Part shown: positions 44,136 to 52,585 of the stretch, piece after piece
Layout of the letters: every line of letters starts with the position of its first letter
Position numbering within the stretch: the first letter of the stretch is position 1
Assembly: GCF_000215935.2 (NCBI RefSeq)
Contig: NZ_AFNU02000008.1
Coordinates: forward strand, 1 to 64,000
DNA: 64,000 nt
Reading direction: 5' to 3'
DNA from: Haloplasma contractile SSD-17B
Lineage (GTDB): Bacteria > Bacillota_I > Bacilli_A > Haloplasmatales > Haloplasmataceae
Notes under the pieces: generated by a model
The model's database searches: none
What the model was told of the DNA's origin: nothing
What the model saw: only the letters and a program-made list of their open reading frames with translations
Position numbers and translations under genes: made by a program

Positions 44136-44453
44136 ATGATTAGACAGTATAGTTTTTCACAAGAGTTAGCTTTTTATGGTTTAATAACAGTCATGATCTG
44201 TTTAGGATTAACTTTATTCTTTTTTAAAGGACATGATTTAGTTACAAACCAACTCGTAAACGTTATATATAATTGTATGATATATATACCACCGTGTATA
44301 TTCATTATTGGAGTTGCAGTAGGCCTAACGGGAAGTCTTAGGCGTGAAATGTTGACAGCGAACTTATATGGTATTCTATTTAATAGTTCAATGCTCGTGC
44401 TACATAGTCTATTGATCATGTTACTTAAGGATATAAATTGGCTTTATATTTAA
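44136..44453 (+). CDS. Small hypothetical membrane protein
   Basis: 105 residues with three hydrophobic stretches (about 10-32, 43-70 and 76-100). No recognised motif. ATG 44136 follows GGGAGG by six bases. A terminator-like stem at 44470-44506 follows. Possibly a small integral membrane protein; no family assigned. Confidence 0.65.
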   Translation: MIRQYSFSQELAFYGLITVMICLGLTLFFFKGHDLVTNQLVNVIYNCMIYIPPCIFIIGVAVGLTGSLRREMLTANLYGILFNSSMLVLHSLLIMLLKDINWLYI

Positions 44454-44469
44454 TGTAAATTTAACTTGA

Positions 44470-44506
44470 CTGGGCTATTGATTCCGTAAAAGGGAATAAT
44501 AGTCTT
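44470..44506 (+). terminator. Terminator-like hairpin
   Basis: GGCTATTGATTCC pairs with GGAATAATAGTC with small irregularities, then TTTTATT. Confidence 0.55.
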
Positions 44507-44584
44507 TTATTCATTAAACGATGATCACTTTCTATCTAGACGGGAAATGATATAATAGAAGAAAAAAGTAAAGGAGTTTTATAA

Positions 44585-45466
44585 ATGAATCATTCATTGC
44601 TAACAAAAGGAGACCATGTGGGACTTATTTCATGTTCAGATGGTATTAGTCTTGATAATGAACCTATAATTAATGAGTTGATTGATGTACTAAAAAATTT
44701 AGGTCTAAGTGTTTTTGTTGCTAAAACCCTTTATAAAAGGCATGGGTCATTTAGTGGAACAGGTGAAGATCGAGCAGATGAGGTTATGTCCTTATTTTTA
44801 AATGACACTATTAAGGCAATCTTTGATGTGTCAGGTGGTGACTCAGCAAATCAAGTGTTACCTCATCTTGATTATGAAACTATTAAAAAAAATCGAAAAC
44901 CGTTCTTTGGACTAAGTGATTTATCTGTATTATTAAATGCGATTTATCATCGTAGTTCTATACCCACCTATCACTATCAAATCAGAAACTTGGTAAAGGA
45001 TAAGAGAGATTCGCAAGTAGAGTATTTTACCAATACATTTTTTAAAGGTGGGGAAACAAAATATAAATTAGAATGGATTCGTGGTAACATACTAAAGGGC
45101 ACTGTAGTAGGTGGTAACTTGCGCTGTTTTCTAAAATTAGTGGGAACGAACTACTGTCCTGATTTTAAAGGTAAAGTCTTATTTTTAGAAAGTTTAGGCG
45201 GACGAGATAATCGAATCGCATCCTATCTAGAACAGTTAAAACAAATTGGTGCCTTAAATCAGATAAGCGGGATTCTTTTAGGGACATTTTCACAAATGGA
45301 AGGTGAATCGATCAAACCGACAGTGGACGAGTTAGTTTTAAATGCTACGCGAGATCTAGATATACCAATTGTAAAGACTCGTGATTTAGGCCATGGAACA
45401 GATGCCAAGTGTATTGAGATTGGTGGAAAAATAAACATATTTAAAAATAAAAATAACGTCCTGTAG
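44585..45466 (+). CDS. Peptidase S66 family protein (LD-carboxypeptidase/MccF-like)
   Basis: 293 residues. The N-terminal G-D-H-V-G-L-I-S-C-S, FDVSGGDSANQVLPHLDY, FGLSDLSVLL (nucleophile serine), LFLESLGG (glutamate) and LGHGTDAKCIEIG (histidine) match the Ser-Glu-His catalytic set of S66 peptidases. Members are either muropeptide LD-carboxypeptidases or microcin C immunity (MccF) types, both cytoplasmic. SGGDSANQVL is slightly different from the usual R-G-G-Y-G-A-x-R-L-L. Precise role unclear. Ribosome binding site AAAGGAG. Confidence 0.88.
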   Translation: MNHSLLTKGDHVGLISCSDGISLDNEPIINELIDVLKNLGLSVFVAKTLYKRHGSFSGTGEDRADEVMSLFLNDTIKAIFDVSGGDSANQVLPHLDYETIKKNRKPFFGLSDLSVLLNAIYHRSSIPTYHYQIRNLVKDKRDSQVEYFTNTFFKGGETKYKLEWIRGNILKGTVVGGNLRCFLKLVGTNYCPDFKGKVLFLESLGGRDNRIASYLEQLKQIGALNQISGILLGTFSQMEGESIKPTVDELVLNATRDLDIPIVKTRDLGHGTDAKCIEIGGKINIFKNKNNVL

Positions 45467-45492
45467 CTTAAACGCTAGAGGACGTTTTAGTT
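45454..45492. terminator. Bidirectional terminator between convergent genes
   Basis: AACGTCCTGTAGC pairs with GCTAGAGGACGTT with one mismatch, followed by TTAGTTT and preceded by A-rich sequence. Confidence 0.75.
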
Positions 45493-45926
45493 TAGATAAA
45501 CAATGTAGCAATTAAAGGGCTAATAAAAATCGAAAGGTAAATCAGTGTAATCCATGGTTGATAGTCAATATACATTTCCTTAACTGTCATACGCCAAGGA
45601 TGCTTGATAAGAACCCAGCCAATAACATCAATAATAATAGTTATGATCACCCAAAAAGCACCTAATAATAATGCCTCATTTAAGAGGTGTTCCGGACTAA
45701 CTTGAATGAAGTAGATATAAGAAAACACAGGCCATAAAACAATATTATATAAGGCATGGTACGGAACAGTTTTAGCATAAGCGTCAATATCATAAAAACT
45801 ATTGATTTCATCTTTCGTATTTTCAATTTTTAATACTTTCCAATTAAAGTAAGTATGACCAATTCCAACCCAGGTAACAATTGCATAAGCAACAATAAAC
45901 CATAAAACAGATAATCCAATATTCAT
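45492..45926 (-). CDS. Hypothetical membrane protein
   Basis: 144 residues with four hydrophobic segments (about 5-25, 60-80, 90-112, 120-143). The sequence near the end, K-H-P-W-R-M-T-V-K-E-M-Y-I-D-Y-Q-P-W-I, is a recognisable small-family signature that I have seen in other Bacillota membrane proteins but cannot name. Start ATG 45926 with AGGGAGG upstream on the minus strand. Function unknown. Confidence 0.7.
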   Translation of the reverse strand: MNIGLSVLWFIVAYAIVTWVGIGHTYFNWKVLKIENTKDEINSFYDIDAYAKTVPYHALYNIVLWPVFSYIYFIQVSPEHLLNEALLLGAFWVIITIIIDVIGWVLIKHPWRMTVKEMYIDYQPWITLIYLSIFISPLIATLFI

Positions 45927-46113
45927 GATAAGCCTCCCTTGTATCAATTTAATTCTATTATCATCTTATTCTATTTGAAAGTCAATGACTAAATTACTAA
46001 TTTATGGTAAAATATTTTTACATCTTAGATGTGAAGGTAGTACGCATGTTCTAAGAGTATATTAAACAATTTGAAACAATAAAATAAACTATTATTAAAA
46101 GGGTGGTTGGATT

Positions 46114-46485
46114 ATGTTATTTTTAGCAGATATGGAGAAAGCGCTTGGAAGTTTAGGAGACGGAGTTATTGTTATTGGATTTCCATTCATGCTTATTTTA
46201 TATTGGTTTGCATTTAAATATGCTGGATATGGAAAAGTGAAAGGTATGACACAACTTTTTACTATTTTTGTGGTAGTTACTTTCTTTTTACAAAACTCAC
46301 TATTGTTACTTGTGAGCTTTAACTTAGTAGTTATCCTGTATATTTTCTATGTGTACCTAGTTGATCTTGTTATTAGAGGTTATGGTAGCAAGCGATACAG
46401 AAGATACTTTTTAAATCGTATTATGTTTCTTTCATTTCTTCTTGTAGCTTTAGTAGCCCTGAGATTAATTATTCTAGGCCAGTAA
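46114..46485 (+). CDS. Hypothetical membrane protein
   Basis: 123 residues with three to four hydrophobic segments (about 15-36, 46-92, 103-121). A conserved-looking basic loop (R-G-Y-G-S-K-R-Y-R-R-Y-F) precedes the last segment. Ribosome binding site AAGGGTGG. A hairpin terminator follows at 46561-46597. No family recognised. Confidence 0.65.
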   Translation: MLFLADMEKALGSLGDGVIVIGFPFMLILYWFAFKYAGYGKVKGMTQLFTIFVVVTFFLQNSLLLLVSFNLVVILYIFYVYLVDLVIRGYGSKRYRRYFLNRIMFLSFLLVALVALRLIILGQ

Positions 46486-46560
46486 AAAGAGGAATATCTG
46501 AATTGAAATTCTATAATTTTAAATGATACATTTTTTACAATTGTACTTACATAAAAAATG

Positions 46561-46597
46561 AAAGCATGAATTTAAATTTTAAATTTATGCTTTTTTA
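46561..46597 (+). terminator. Rho-independent terminator
   Basis: AAAGCATGAATTT pairs with AAATTTATGCTTT (one mismatch), followed by T-rich sequence. Confidence 0.75.
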
Positions 46598-46710
46598 TTT
46601 TATACGACATGATTATTTTGTTCATTTTTTCACTTAAATTAATATTGAACCTTTTTTCCCAAAATATAACATTAAATTGAAAATAATATCCAAAACTTCG
46701 TATATTTCCT

Positions 46711-46798
46711 TGCATTTATTAAAAATTAACTATAAAATTTAAGTAACAAAGGGAGCGCTTACTTATGATAAGGACTTTATACCGTTAAGGAGGATTTT
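46711..46798 (+). promoter_or_regulatory. Upstream region of the sugar kinase/GH4 genes with weak cre-like site
   Basis: TTGCAT near 46711 and TATAAA near 46732 make a loose promoter. GGGAGCGCTTACTT at about 46751-46764 matches about 11 of 14 positions of cre read on the opposite strand. AAGGAGG precedes the kinase ATG. Confidence 0.35.
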
Positions 46799-47782
46799 AT
46801 GTCATATGTAGTGGGATTTGATGGTGGAGGTACCAAAACAAGAGTAGTATTGGGTGATTTAGAGGGAAATATATTAAGAGATCTAACGGGGCGAGGTAGT
46901 AATCATCAAAGTACTGATGTAACATATGTGGAAACGGTTTTAGGTGGTTTATACGAAGATATCTTAACAGAAGCAAATGTCTCTAGAACGGAAATTCAAT
47001 ATGTGTATCTTGGCTTATCCGGTGCTGATTTACCTTCCGATTTTAAAAAACTAGAGACAGTCTGCTCCCGTATCTTTTATGATACATCGTACTTAGTACT
47101 AAATGATGCTTGGCTTATTTTAAGAAGCGGGTTGAATCAATCCTTTGGGGCTGTAGCGATAAGTGGGACAGGTACAAATTCTGCCGCAATAAATAAATAT
47201 GGAAAAAGGGGAATCTTACGAGCGCTAGGATTCACACTAGGAATTTATGGTGGTGGACTAGATATAGCAAGAGAGGGACTTCATTATGCTTTCCGTTCAG
47301 ATGAGTATACTTACAAATACACGTCATTAGAAGAAAAAATTCCAAAACTTTTTAATGTAAACTCAATGGAGGAAGTCGTTCCTTTATTCTATCCTAAGAT
47401 TCGTGTTGAAAGACAACTTTTAGGTCAAGTGACTCGGTTAGTGTTTGAATCAGCTTCCGAGGGGGATGAAGTAAGTCAAGAACTATTAATTAAAGTAGGG
47501 TCTTACTTAGGTAATCAAACAGCGGGTGTTATAAAACAAGTAGAAATGGAAAATGAGGCAGTACCAGTTGTTATAGGAGGGACTGTTTTTAAAGGCAATA
47601 ATCCATTACTCATTGACAGTTTTACAACTACTTTACATAGGAAAGTGCCACGCGCGTACATTGTAAAACCGATGTTTCCCCCTGTTTATGGGGCCTATCT
47701 TGGTGCGTTAGATGAATTAAATATTAAACAAACTGAAGATATAAATCGTAAACTAAACAATTCTTTAGAGAAGAGGAAATAG
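46799..47782 (+). CDS. BadF/BadG-family sugar kinase (N-acetylglucosamine kinase-like)
   Basis: 327 residues. It starts Y-V-V-G-F-D-G-G-G-T-K-T (phosphate loop of the actin-like ATPase fold). AISGTGTNSAAINKYG and R-A-L-G-F-T-L-G-I-Y-G-G-G-L-D-I-A match eukaryotic-type and bacterial N-acetylglucosamine kinases of the BadF/BadG/BcrA/BcrD family, and V-V-I-G-G-T-V-F closes the second half. It likely phosphorylates a hexose or N-acetylglucosamine freed by the co-encoded GH4 enzyme, which starts three bases downstream. Confidence 0.85.
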   Translation: MSYVVGFDGGGTKTRVVLGDLEGNILRDLTGRGSNHQSTDVTYVETVLGGLYEDILTEANVSRTEIQYVYLGLSGADLPSDFKKLETVCSRIFYDTSYLVLNDAWLILRSGLNQSFGAVAISGTGTNSAAINKYGKRGILRALGFTLGIYGGGLDIAREGLHYAFRSDEYTYKYTSLEEKIPKLFNVNSMEEVVPLFYPKIRVERQLLGQVTRLVFESASEGDEVSQELLIKVGSYLGNQTAGVIKQVEMENEAVPVVIGGTVFKGNNPLLIDSFTTTLHRKVPRAYIVKPMFPPVYGAYLGALDELNIKQTEDINRKLNNSLEKRK

Positions 47783-47785
47783 ATC

Positions 47786-49093
47786 ATGGATAAAGGGTTA
47801 AAAATTGTGACAATAGGTGGAGGCTCTTCCTATACCCCAGAATTAATTGAAGGCTTTATTAAACGATATAATGAATTACCGGTTAAAGAAATTTGGTTAG
47901 TAGATGTAGAAGAAGGAACAGAAAAATTAGAAATAGTTGGTAACCTAGCAAAGCGAATGATTAAGAGAGCTTCAGTGCCAATTAAGGTAATTACGACATT
48001 AGATCGTAAAGCAGCGCTTAAAAATGCAGATTTTGTTACAACTCAATTTCGAGTAGGACAACTAGCTGCTAGAGAGTTAGATGAAAATATTCCAGCTAAA
48101 TATGGTATGTTAGGTCAGGAAACAAATGGAGCAGGTGGTTTATTCAAAGCATTACGTACCATCCCAGTTGTGTTTGATCTCATAAACGATATGAGCGATT
48201 TATGTAAAAATGCTTGGTTAATTAATTTTACAAATCCTGCAGGTATCATAACGGAAGCAGTAGCAAGACACACGGAATTTAAAAAGTTCATTGGTGTTTG
48301 TAATGTACCGATCAATATGACAAAACATTTCGCTTCTTTACTAAAAGTAGATGAGGAGGCTTTGAGAGTTGATTTTGGTGGACTGAATCATATGTCTTAT
48401 GCAATAAGGGCCTATATTGATGAAAAACCATGTTTGGATCAAATTGTAAACTGTATAAAAGAAAGTCAACTGACAATGAAAAACATTGATACATTATCCT
48501 TTAGTAGTCACTTCATTGAATCTTTAAGCGTAATTCCAAGTCCATACCATAAGTATTATTATTTAAATAAAGAAATGCTTGATAAATCGTTAGAACAAGC
48601 AGCGGATGGAAAAACCCGAGCTTCTATTGTAAAAGGAGTAGAAGAGAAATTATTCGAACAGTATAAGAATGTAAATTTAAATGAAAAGCCAAAAGAATTA
48701 GAACAACGAGGAGGCGCTTATTATAGCGAAGTTGCCTGTAATATAATTTCCTCGATTTACAACGATAAAGGTGATTATCAAGTAGTAAACACTATTAACA
48801 ATGGGTCAATCTCATCATTAGATGAAAATTGTGCAATTGAAGTTACCTCAAAAATAACAAAGGAAGGTCCTAAACCTGTTGTAATTGGTGATCTTCCTTT
48901 GTCGATTAAAGGACTTGTACAGCATATGAAGTCATTTGAACAACTTGTTTGTGATGCGGTTTTCGAACAAAATAAAAGTAAAGCATTACTAGCGCTTAGG
49001 GTGAACCCTTTGACTACATCAAATACAATTGCAAAAAAGGTTTTTGATGAGTTGTATGATGCTCATATTGATTATGTATCGTATTTAAAATGA
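47786..49093 (+). CDS. Family GH4 6-phospho-glycosidase
   Basis: 435 residues. K-I-V-T-I-G-G-G-S-S-Y-T-P-E-L is the GH4 NAD-binding loop. GQETNGAGGLFKALRTIP, NFTNPAGIITEAVARH, GVCNVP (metal cysteine) and GLNHMS (metal histidine) follow in order. GH4 enzymes need NAD and Mn and act through an oxidation/elimination route on 6-phospho-beta- or alpha-glycosides. Similarity to 6-phospho-beta-glucosidases (LicH/CelF, ChbF) suggests a beta-linked phosphodisaccharide such as phosphochitobiose. It lies directly after the BadF-type kinase. Confidence 0.92.
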   Translation: MDKGLKIVTIGGGSSYTPELIEGFIKRYNELPVKEIWLVDVEEGTEKLEIVGNLAKRMIKRASVPIKVITTLDRKAALKNADFVTTQFRVGQLAARELDENIPAKYGMLGQETNGAGGLFKALRTIPVVFDLINDMSDLCKNAWLINFTNPAGIITEAVARHTEFKKFIGVCNVPINMTKHFASLLKVDEEALRVDFGGLNHMSYAIRAYIDEKPCLDQIVNCIKESQLTMKNIDTLSFSSHFIESLSVIPSPYHKYYYLNKEMLDKSLEQAADGKTRASIVKGVEEKLFEQYKNVNLNEKPKELEQRGGAYYSEVACNIISSIYNDKGDYQVVNTINNGSISSLDENCAIEVTSKITKEGPKPVVIGDLPLSIKGLVQHMKSFEQLVCDAVFEQNKSKALLALRVNPLTTSNTIAKKVFDELYDAHIDYVSYLK

Positions 49094-49160
49094 TAAATGA
49101 ATCAAAACTTAAAAAAATATGTGATAATACGAATTAGATAAATAGTGAGGGTGATATATA

Positions 49161-49952
49161 ATGAAAATTATGACTTGTATAAAACAAGTACCTGCTTCAA
49201 ATCAGGTGAAGGTAGATCAAGAAACTGGTGTGTTAATTAGAGATGGAAACAATACAAAAATGAATCCATATGATCTATATGCAATCGAAACAGCTCTACA
49301 AATCAAAGAACGAGCGAATCAAGCAGTTGTTACATCAATTTCAATGGGGCCCCCTTCCGCTAAGCAGGTGTTAACGGAAGCTTTATGGATGGGCTCAGAT
49401 GATGCTGTTTTAGTTAGTGACCGAAAGTTTGCGGGAGCTGATGTGGTGGCTACCTCATATACGTTATCTCAAGCAATCGCAAGTCAAGGAGATGTCGATT
49501 TAATCATTTGTGGAAAACAAACGACGGATGGAGATACTGCACAAGTAGGTCCTGAAATGGCTGAGTATTTAAATATACCTCACATTCCTTATGTAAATGA
49601 AGTGATTGAAATAAATGATCAGAGCATAATCGTTAAATCTCATTATGATCAACACGAGGAGATAGTAGAAGTAACCTTTCCTTGTTTAATTACGGTGGAT
49701 AAAGGGATATACACACCTCGTTTGCCATCATATTTAAGAGGTAAACAATTCGAATCGTACGAAATTAAGACGATTTCAATGAAAGATTTTGACGATCAGA
49801 ACGAGTCTCGTTATGGATTAAAAGGTTCCCCTACACAAGTAGAGCGAATCTTCCCACCAAGTGAACATACAGAGCATGAGAAATGGATTGGTTCATTTCA
49901 CGAGACTAGTGATCAGTTGTATGAAAAATTAAAAGAACTAAAATTTATTTAA
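49161..49952 (+). CDS. etfB: Electron transfer flavoprotein beta subunit (LctB-like)
   Basis: 263 residues. C-I-K-Q-V-P-A-S-N-Q-V-K-V at the start, MNPYDLYAIETAL and ICGKQTTDGDTAQVGPEMAEY are typical of EtfB. It binds FAD or AMP and moves electrons together with the alpha subunit. The order EtfB, EtfA, FAD-dependent dehydrogenase matches lctBCD of the Acetobacterium electron-confurcating lactate dehydrogenase; in such systems the beta subunit carries the bifurcating flavin. It is 67 bases downstream of the GH4 gene and may be co-transcribed. Ribosome binding site GAGGGTG. Confidence 0.93.
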   Translation: MKIMTCIKQVPASNQVKVDQETGVLIRDGNNTKMNPYDLYAIETALQIKERANQAVVTSISMGPPSAKQVLTEALWMGSDDAVLVSDRKFAGADVVATSYTLSQAIASQGDVDLIICGKQTTDGDTAQVGPEMAEYLNIPHIPYVNEVIEINDQSIIVKSHYDQHEEIVEVTFPCLITVDKGIYTPRLPSYLRGKQFESYEIKTISMKDFDDQNESRYGLKGSPTQVERIFPPSEHTEHEKWIGSFHETSDQLYEKLKELKFI

Positions 49953-49962
49953 GGAGAAGAGT

Positions 49963-51156
49963 ATGAGTAATATATCAGTTAATCAAAAGAACATAACAAA
50001 AGATATTTCAAAACAATTAATGGAACTATGTCCGTTTAATGCATTTGAATACGATAACGGTGTTCTATCCATAAATGCAGCATGTAAGATGTGTAAACTA
50101 TGTGTTAAAAAAGGACCTGAAGGTATTTGTAGTGTACTAGAATCAAAGGTCACTACGATCAACAAAGATGAGTGGAATGGAATAGCGGTATATATAGAAC
50201 ATAAAAACGGAATCGCACATCCAGTCAGTTTCGAATTAATTGGAAAGGCTAAAGAGTTAGCTAGTGTTATAAATCAGCCGGTCATCGCAATACTTATTGG
50301 TAAGGATGTAACAGATCTAGCAAATGAAGTACTTACTTACGGTGTTGATACTGTTTATGTATGTGAAGAAAAGGATTTAGAACAATTTAATATTGAATTG
50401 TTTACAGAAGTCATGGAAAAATTCATCAATGAACACAAACCAAATACAATCTTATTTGGCGGAACCTATTTAGGACGTTCATTTGCACCTAGAGTGGCGG
50501 CGCGGTTTAAGACAGGATTAACAGCCGATTGTACGGTGTTAGAAATGAAGGAAAACACCGACCTTTTACAGATTAGACCCGCATTTGGTGGAAACATTAT
50601 GGCATCTATTATCACAGAAAATCATAGACCACAGTTAGCAACGGTAAGATATAAAATATTTAAAAAACCTGAACCTGTAGAACCACATGGTGAGATTAAG
50701 TACATGAATTATAATTTAAATAAAAAAACGACGATAACCATTTTAGAACAAATAACAAAAGAACAGACGGTCGATCTATCAGAGGCAGAGTTAATAGTTG
50801 CGGTAGGAAGAGCCTTTAAAAAGCAAGAAGATTTAAAAATGGCTGAAGAGTTAGCAGAACTATTAGGTGCTGAACTAGCATGTACTCGTCCAATTATCGA
50901 AAATGGGTGGATGGATGCAAGAAAACAAATTGGATTAAGTGGAAGAACAGTCAGCCCAAAATTAATTATTAACCTCGGGATATCTGGTTCTGTACAATAT
51001 GTTGCCGGTATGAAAGGGAGCGACTGTATCATTTCTATAGATCAAGATGAAGACTGTAGTCTTTTTGATGTATCTCACTATGCAATTGTAGGAGATTTAT
51101 ATAAAATACTGCCAACGTTGATTAATAAAGTTAAAACTAATAAATCATTGATTTGA
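49963..51156 (+). CDS. etfA: Electron transfer flavoprotein alpha subunit with N-terminal ferredoxin-like domain (LctC-like)
   Basis: 397 residues. The N-terminal 65 residues contain L-C-P-F-N-A-F-E-Y and [16 protein letters not shown], a cysteine cluster of the short 4Fe-4S type seen in clostridial EtfA/LctC. The rest is the usual alpha-subunit fold: [25 protein letters not shown], then [20 protein letters not shown] and Y-V-A-G-M for FAD binding. Spaced ten bases after etfB and ten before the dehydrogenase, it forms a tight operon. The iron-sulfur domain supports a ferredoxin-linked function. Confidence 0.93.
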   Translation: MSNISVNQKNITKDISKQLMELCPFNAFEYDNGVLSINAACKMCKLCVKKGPEGICSVLESKVTTINKDEWNGIAVYIEHKNGIAHPVSFELIGKAKELASVINQPVIAILIGKDVTDLANEVLTYGVDTVYVCEEKDLEQFNIELFTEVMEKFINEHKPNTILFGGTYLGRSFAPRVAARFKTGLTADCTVLEMKENTDLLQIRPAFGGNIMASIITENHRPQLATVRYKIFKKPEPVEPHGEIKYMNYNLNKKTTITILEQITKEQTVDLSEAELIVAVGRAFKKQEDLKMAEELAELLGAELACTRPIIENGWMDARKQIGLSGRTVSPKLIINLGISGSVQYVAGMKGSDCIISIDQDEDCSLFDVSHYAIVGDLYKILPTLINKVKTNKSLI

Positions 51157-51166
51157 GGAGAGAAGT

Positions 51167-52567
51167 ATGAATTATAAGACAATAGAACATAACGATATTA
51201 ATTATTTGAAATCAATCATCGATCATACACGTGTTATTGAGAAGAACGAGATCAGTGAAGATTATGCCCATGATGAACTAGGAACAATCACACATATGCC
51301 GGATGTTTTAATACGCGTTAAAAGCACAGCAGAAATTTCCTGTATTATGGAATACGCTTATAAACAGCATATTCCCGTTGTCGTAAGAGGATCTGGAACT
51401 GGATTAGTTGGCTCGTGTGTACCGATTCATGGTGGAATTATGCTTGAGACAACAGAGATGAATCAAATATTAGAACTTGATGAAACAAATTTGACATTGA
51501 CTGTTGAACCAGGTGTCTTGTTAATGGATATTTATGAGCATATTGAAGCGAAAGGGTACTTCTATGCTCCAGACCCAGGCGAAAAGAGTGCAACAATTGG
51601 AGGTAATATTAGTACGAATGCAGGAGGTATGCGTGCAGTTAAATATGGTGTTACCCGTCAGTGGGTGAGAGGACTCGAAGTCGTATTACCAAACGGTGAA
51701 GTTGTTCAATTAGGCGGAAAAGTTGTAAAGGATAGTTCAGGATATTCAATTAAAGATTTAATGATCGGAAGTGAGGGAACATTAGGCATTATCACTAAGG
51801 CTATATTGAAATTGTTACCATTACCTAAAGAGTCAATTAGTCTTTTAATTCCTTTCAATAATATTGATGAAGCGATGGACGCTGTTCCTGAAATTATTAA
51901 CTCAAAAGTGATTCCTACAGCAATTGAATTTATGGAAAAACAAACAATTGAATTTGCTGAGGAGTTTTTAGGAAGGAATTTTCCCGATAAAAAAGCAGAT
52001 GCGTATTTATTACTCACATTCGATGGAACTAGTAAAGAGGATGTTGACCGAGATTATAAGACTGTTGCAAATCTGTGTCTAGAAGAGTTAAAAGCTAACG
52101 ATGTGTTAATTGTCGATACCTTAGAACGTAAAGAATCTGTATGGAAAGCACGTGGTGCATTTCTTGAGGCTATTAAGGCATCAACAACCGAGATGGATGA
52201 ATGCGATGTTGTTGTACCAAGACAACACGTAGCACAATTCATTAAATTCACTCATCAAATCGCGGAGGATTTAAATATGCGAATCCCTAGTTTTGGACAT
52301 GCAGGGGATGGTAATTTGCATATTTATATTTGTCGTGACGACTTAGGTGAGGCGGAGTGGAACGAAAAATTAAATATAGCCTTTTCGAAGATGTATAATA
52401 AAGCCAAGGAATTGAATGGATTAGTATCCGGAGAACATGGAATCGGTTACGCTAAGAAAATGTATTTAAAAAATCAATTAAAACCGACTCAAATTAATTT
52501 GATGAATGGTATTAAAGCAGCATTTGATCAGAAAAACATATTAAACCCTGGTAAGGTATGCCAGTAG
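51167..52567 (+). CDS. lctD: FAD-binding 2-hydroxyacid dehydrogenase (GlcD/LctD-like, probably lactate dehydrogenase)
   Basis: 466 residues. FAD-binding type 4 domain: [13 protein letters not shown] (~66-78), [17 protein letters not shown], then [19 protein letters not shown]. The C-terminal oxidase domain has [14 protein letters not shown] and [11 protein letters not shown]. Members oxidise D-lactate or glycolate. With the EtfB-EtfA genes immediately upstream it most likely makes the lactate dehydrogenase/Etf complex that couples NAD reduction to ferredoxin oxidation. The lactate substrate is inferred from gene order, not from residues. Confidence 0.9.
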   Translation: MNYKTIEHNDINYLKSIIDHTRVIEKNEISEDYAHDELGTITHMPDVLIRVKSTAEISCIMEYAYKQHIPVVVRGSGTGLVGSCVPIHGGIMLETTEMNQILELDETNLTLTVEPGVLLMDIYEHIEAKGYFYAPDPGEKSATIGGNISTNAGGMRAVKYGVTRQWVRGLEVVLPNGEVVQLGGKVVKDSSGYSIKDLMIGSEGTLGIITKAILKLLPLPKESISLLIPFNNIDEAMDAVPEIINSKVIPTAIEFMEKQTIEFAEEFLGRNFPDKKADAYLLLTFDGTSKEDVDRDYKTVANLCLEELKANDVLIVDTLERKESVWKARGAFLEAIKASTTEMDECDVVVPRQHVAQFIKFTHQIAEDLNMRIPSFGHAGDGNLHIYICRDDLGEAEWNEKLNIAFSKMYNKAKELNGLVSGEHGIGYAKKMYLKNQLKPTQINLMNGIKAAFDQKNILNPGKVCQ

Positions 52568-52585
52568 TGAGTGGGAGGTTCAACT

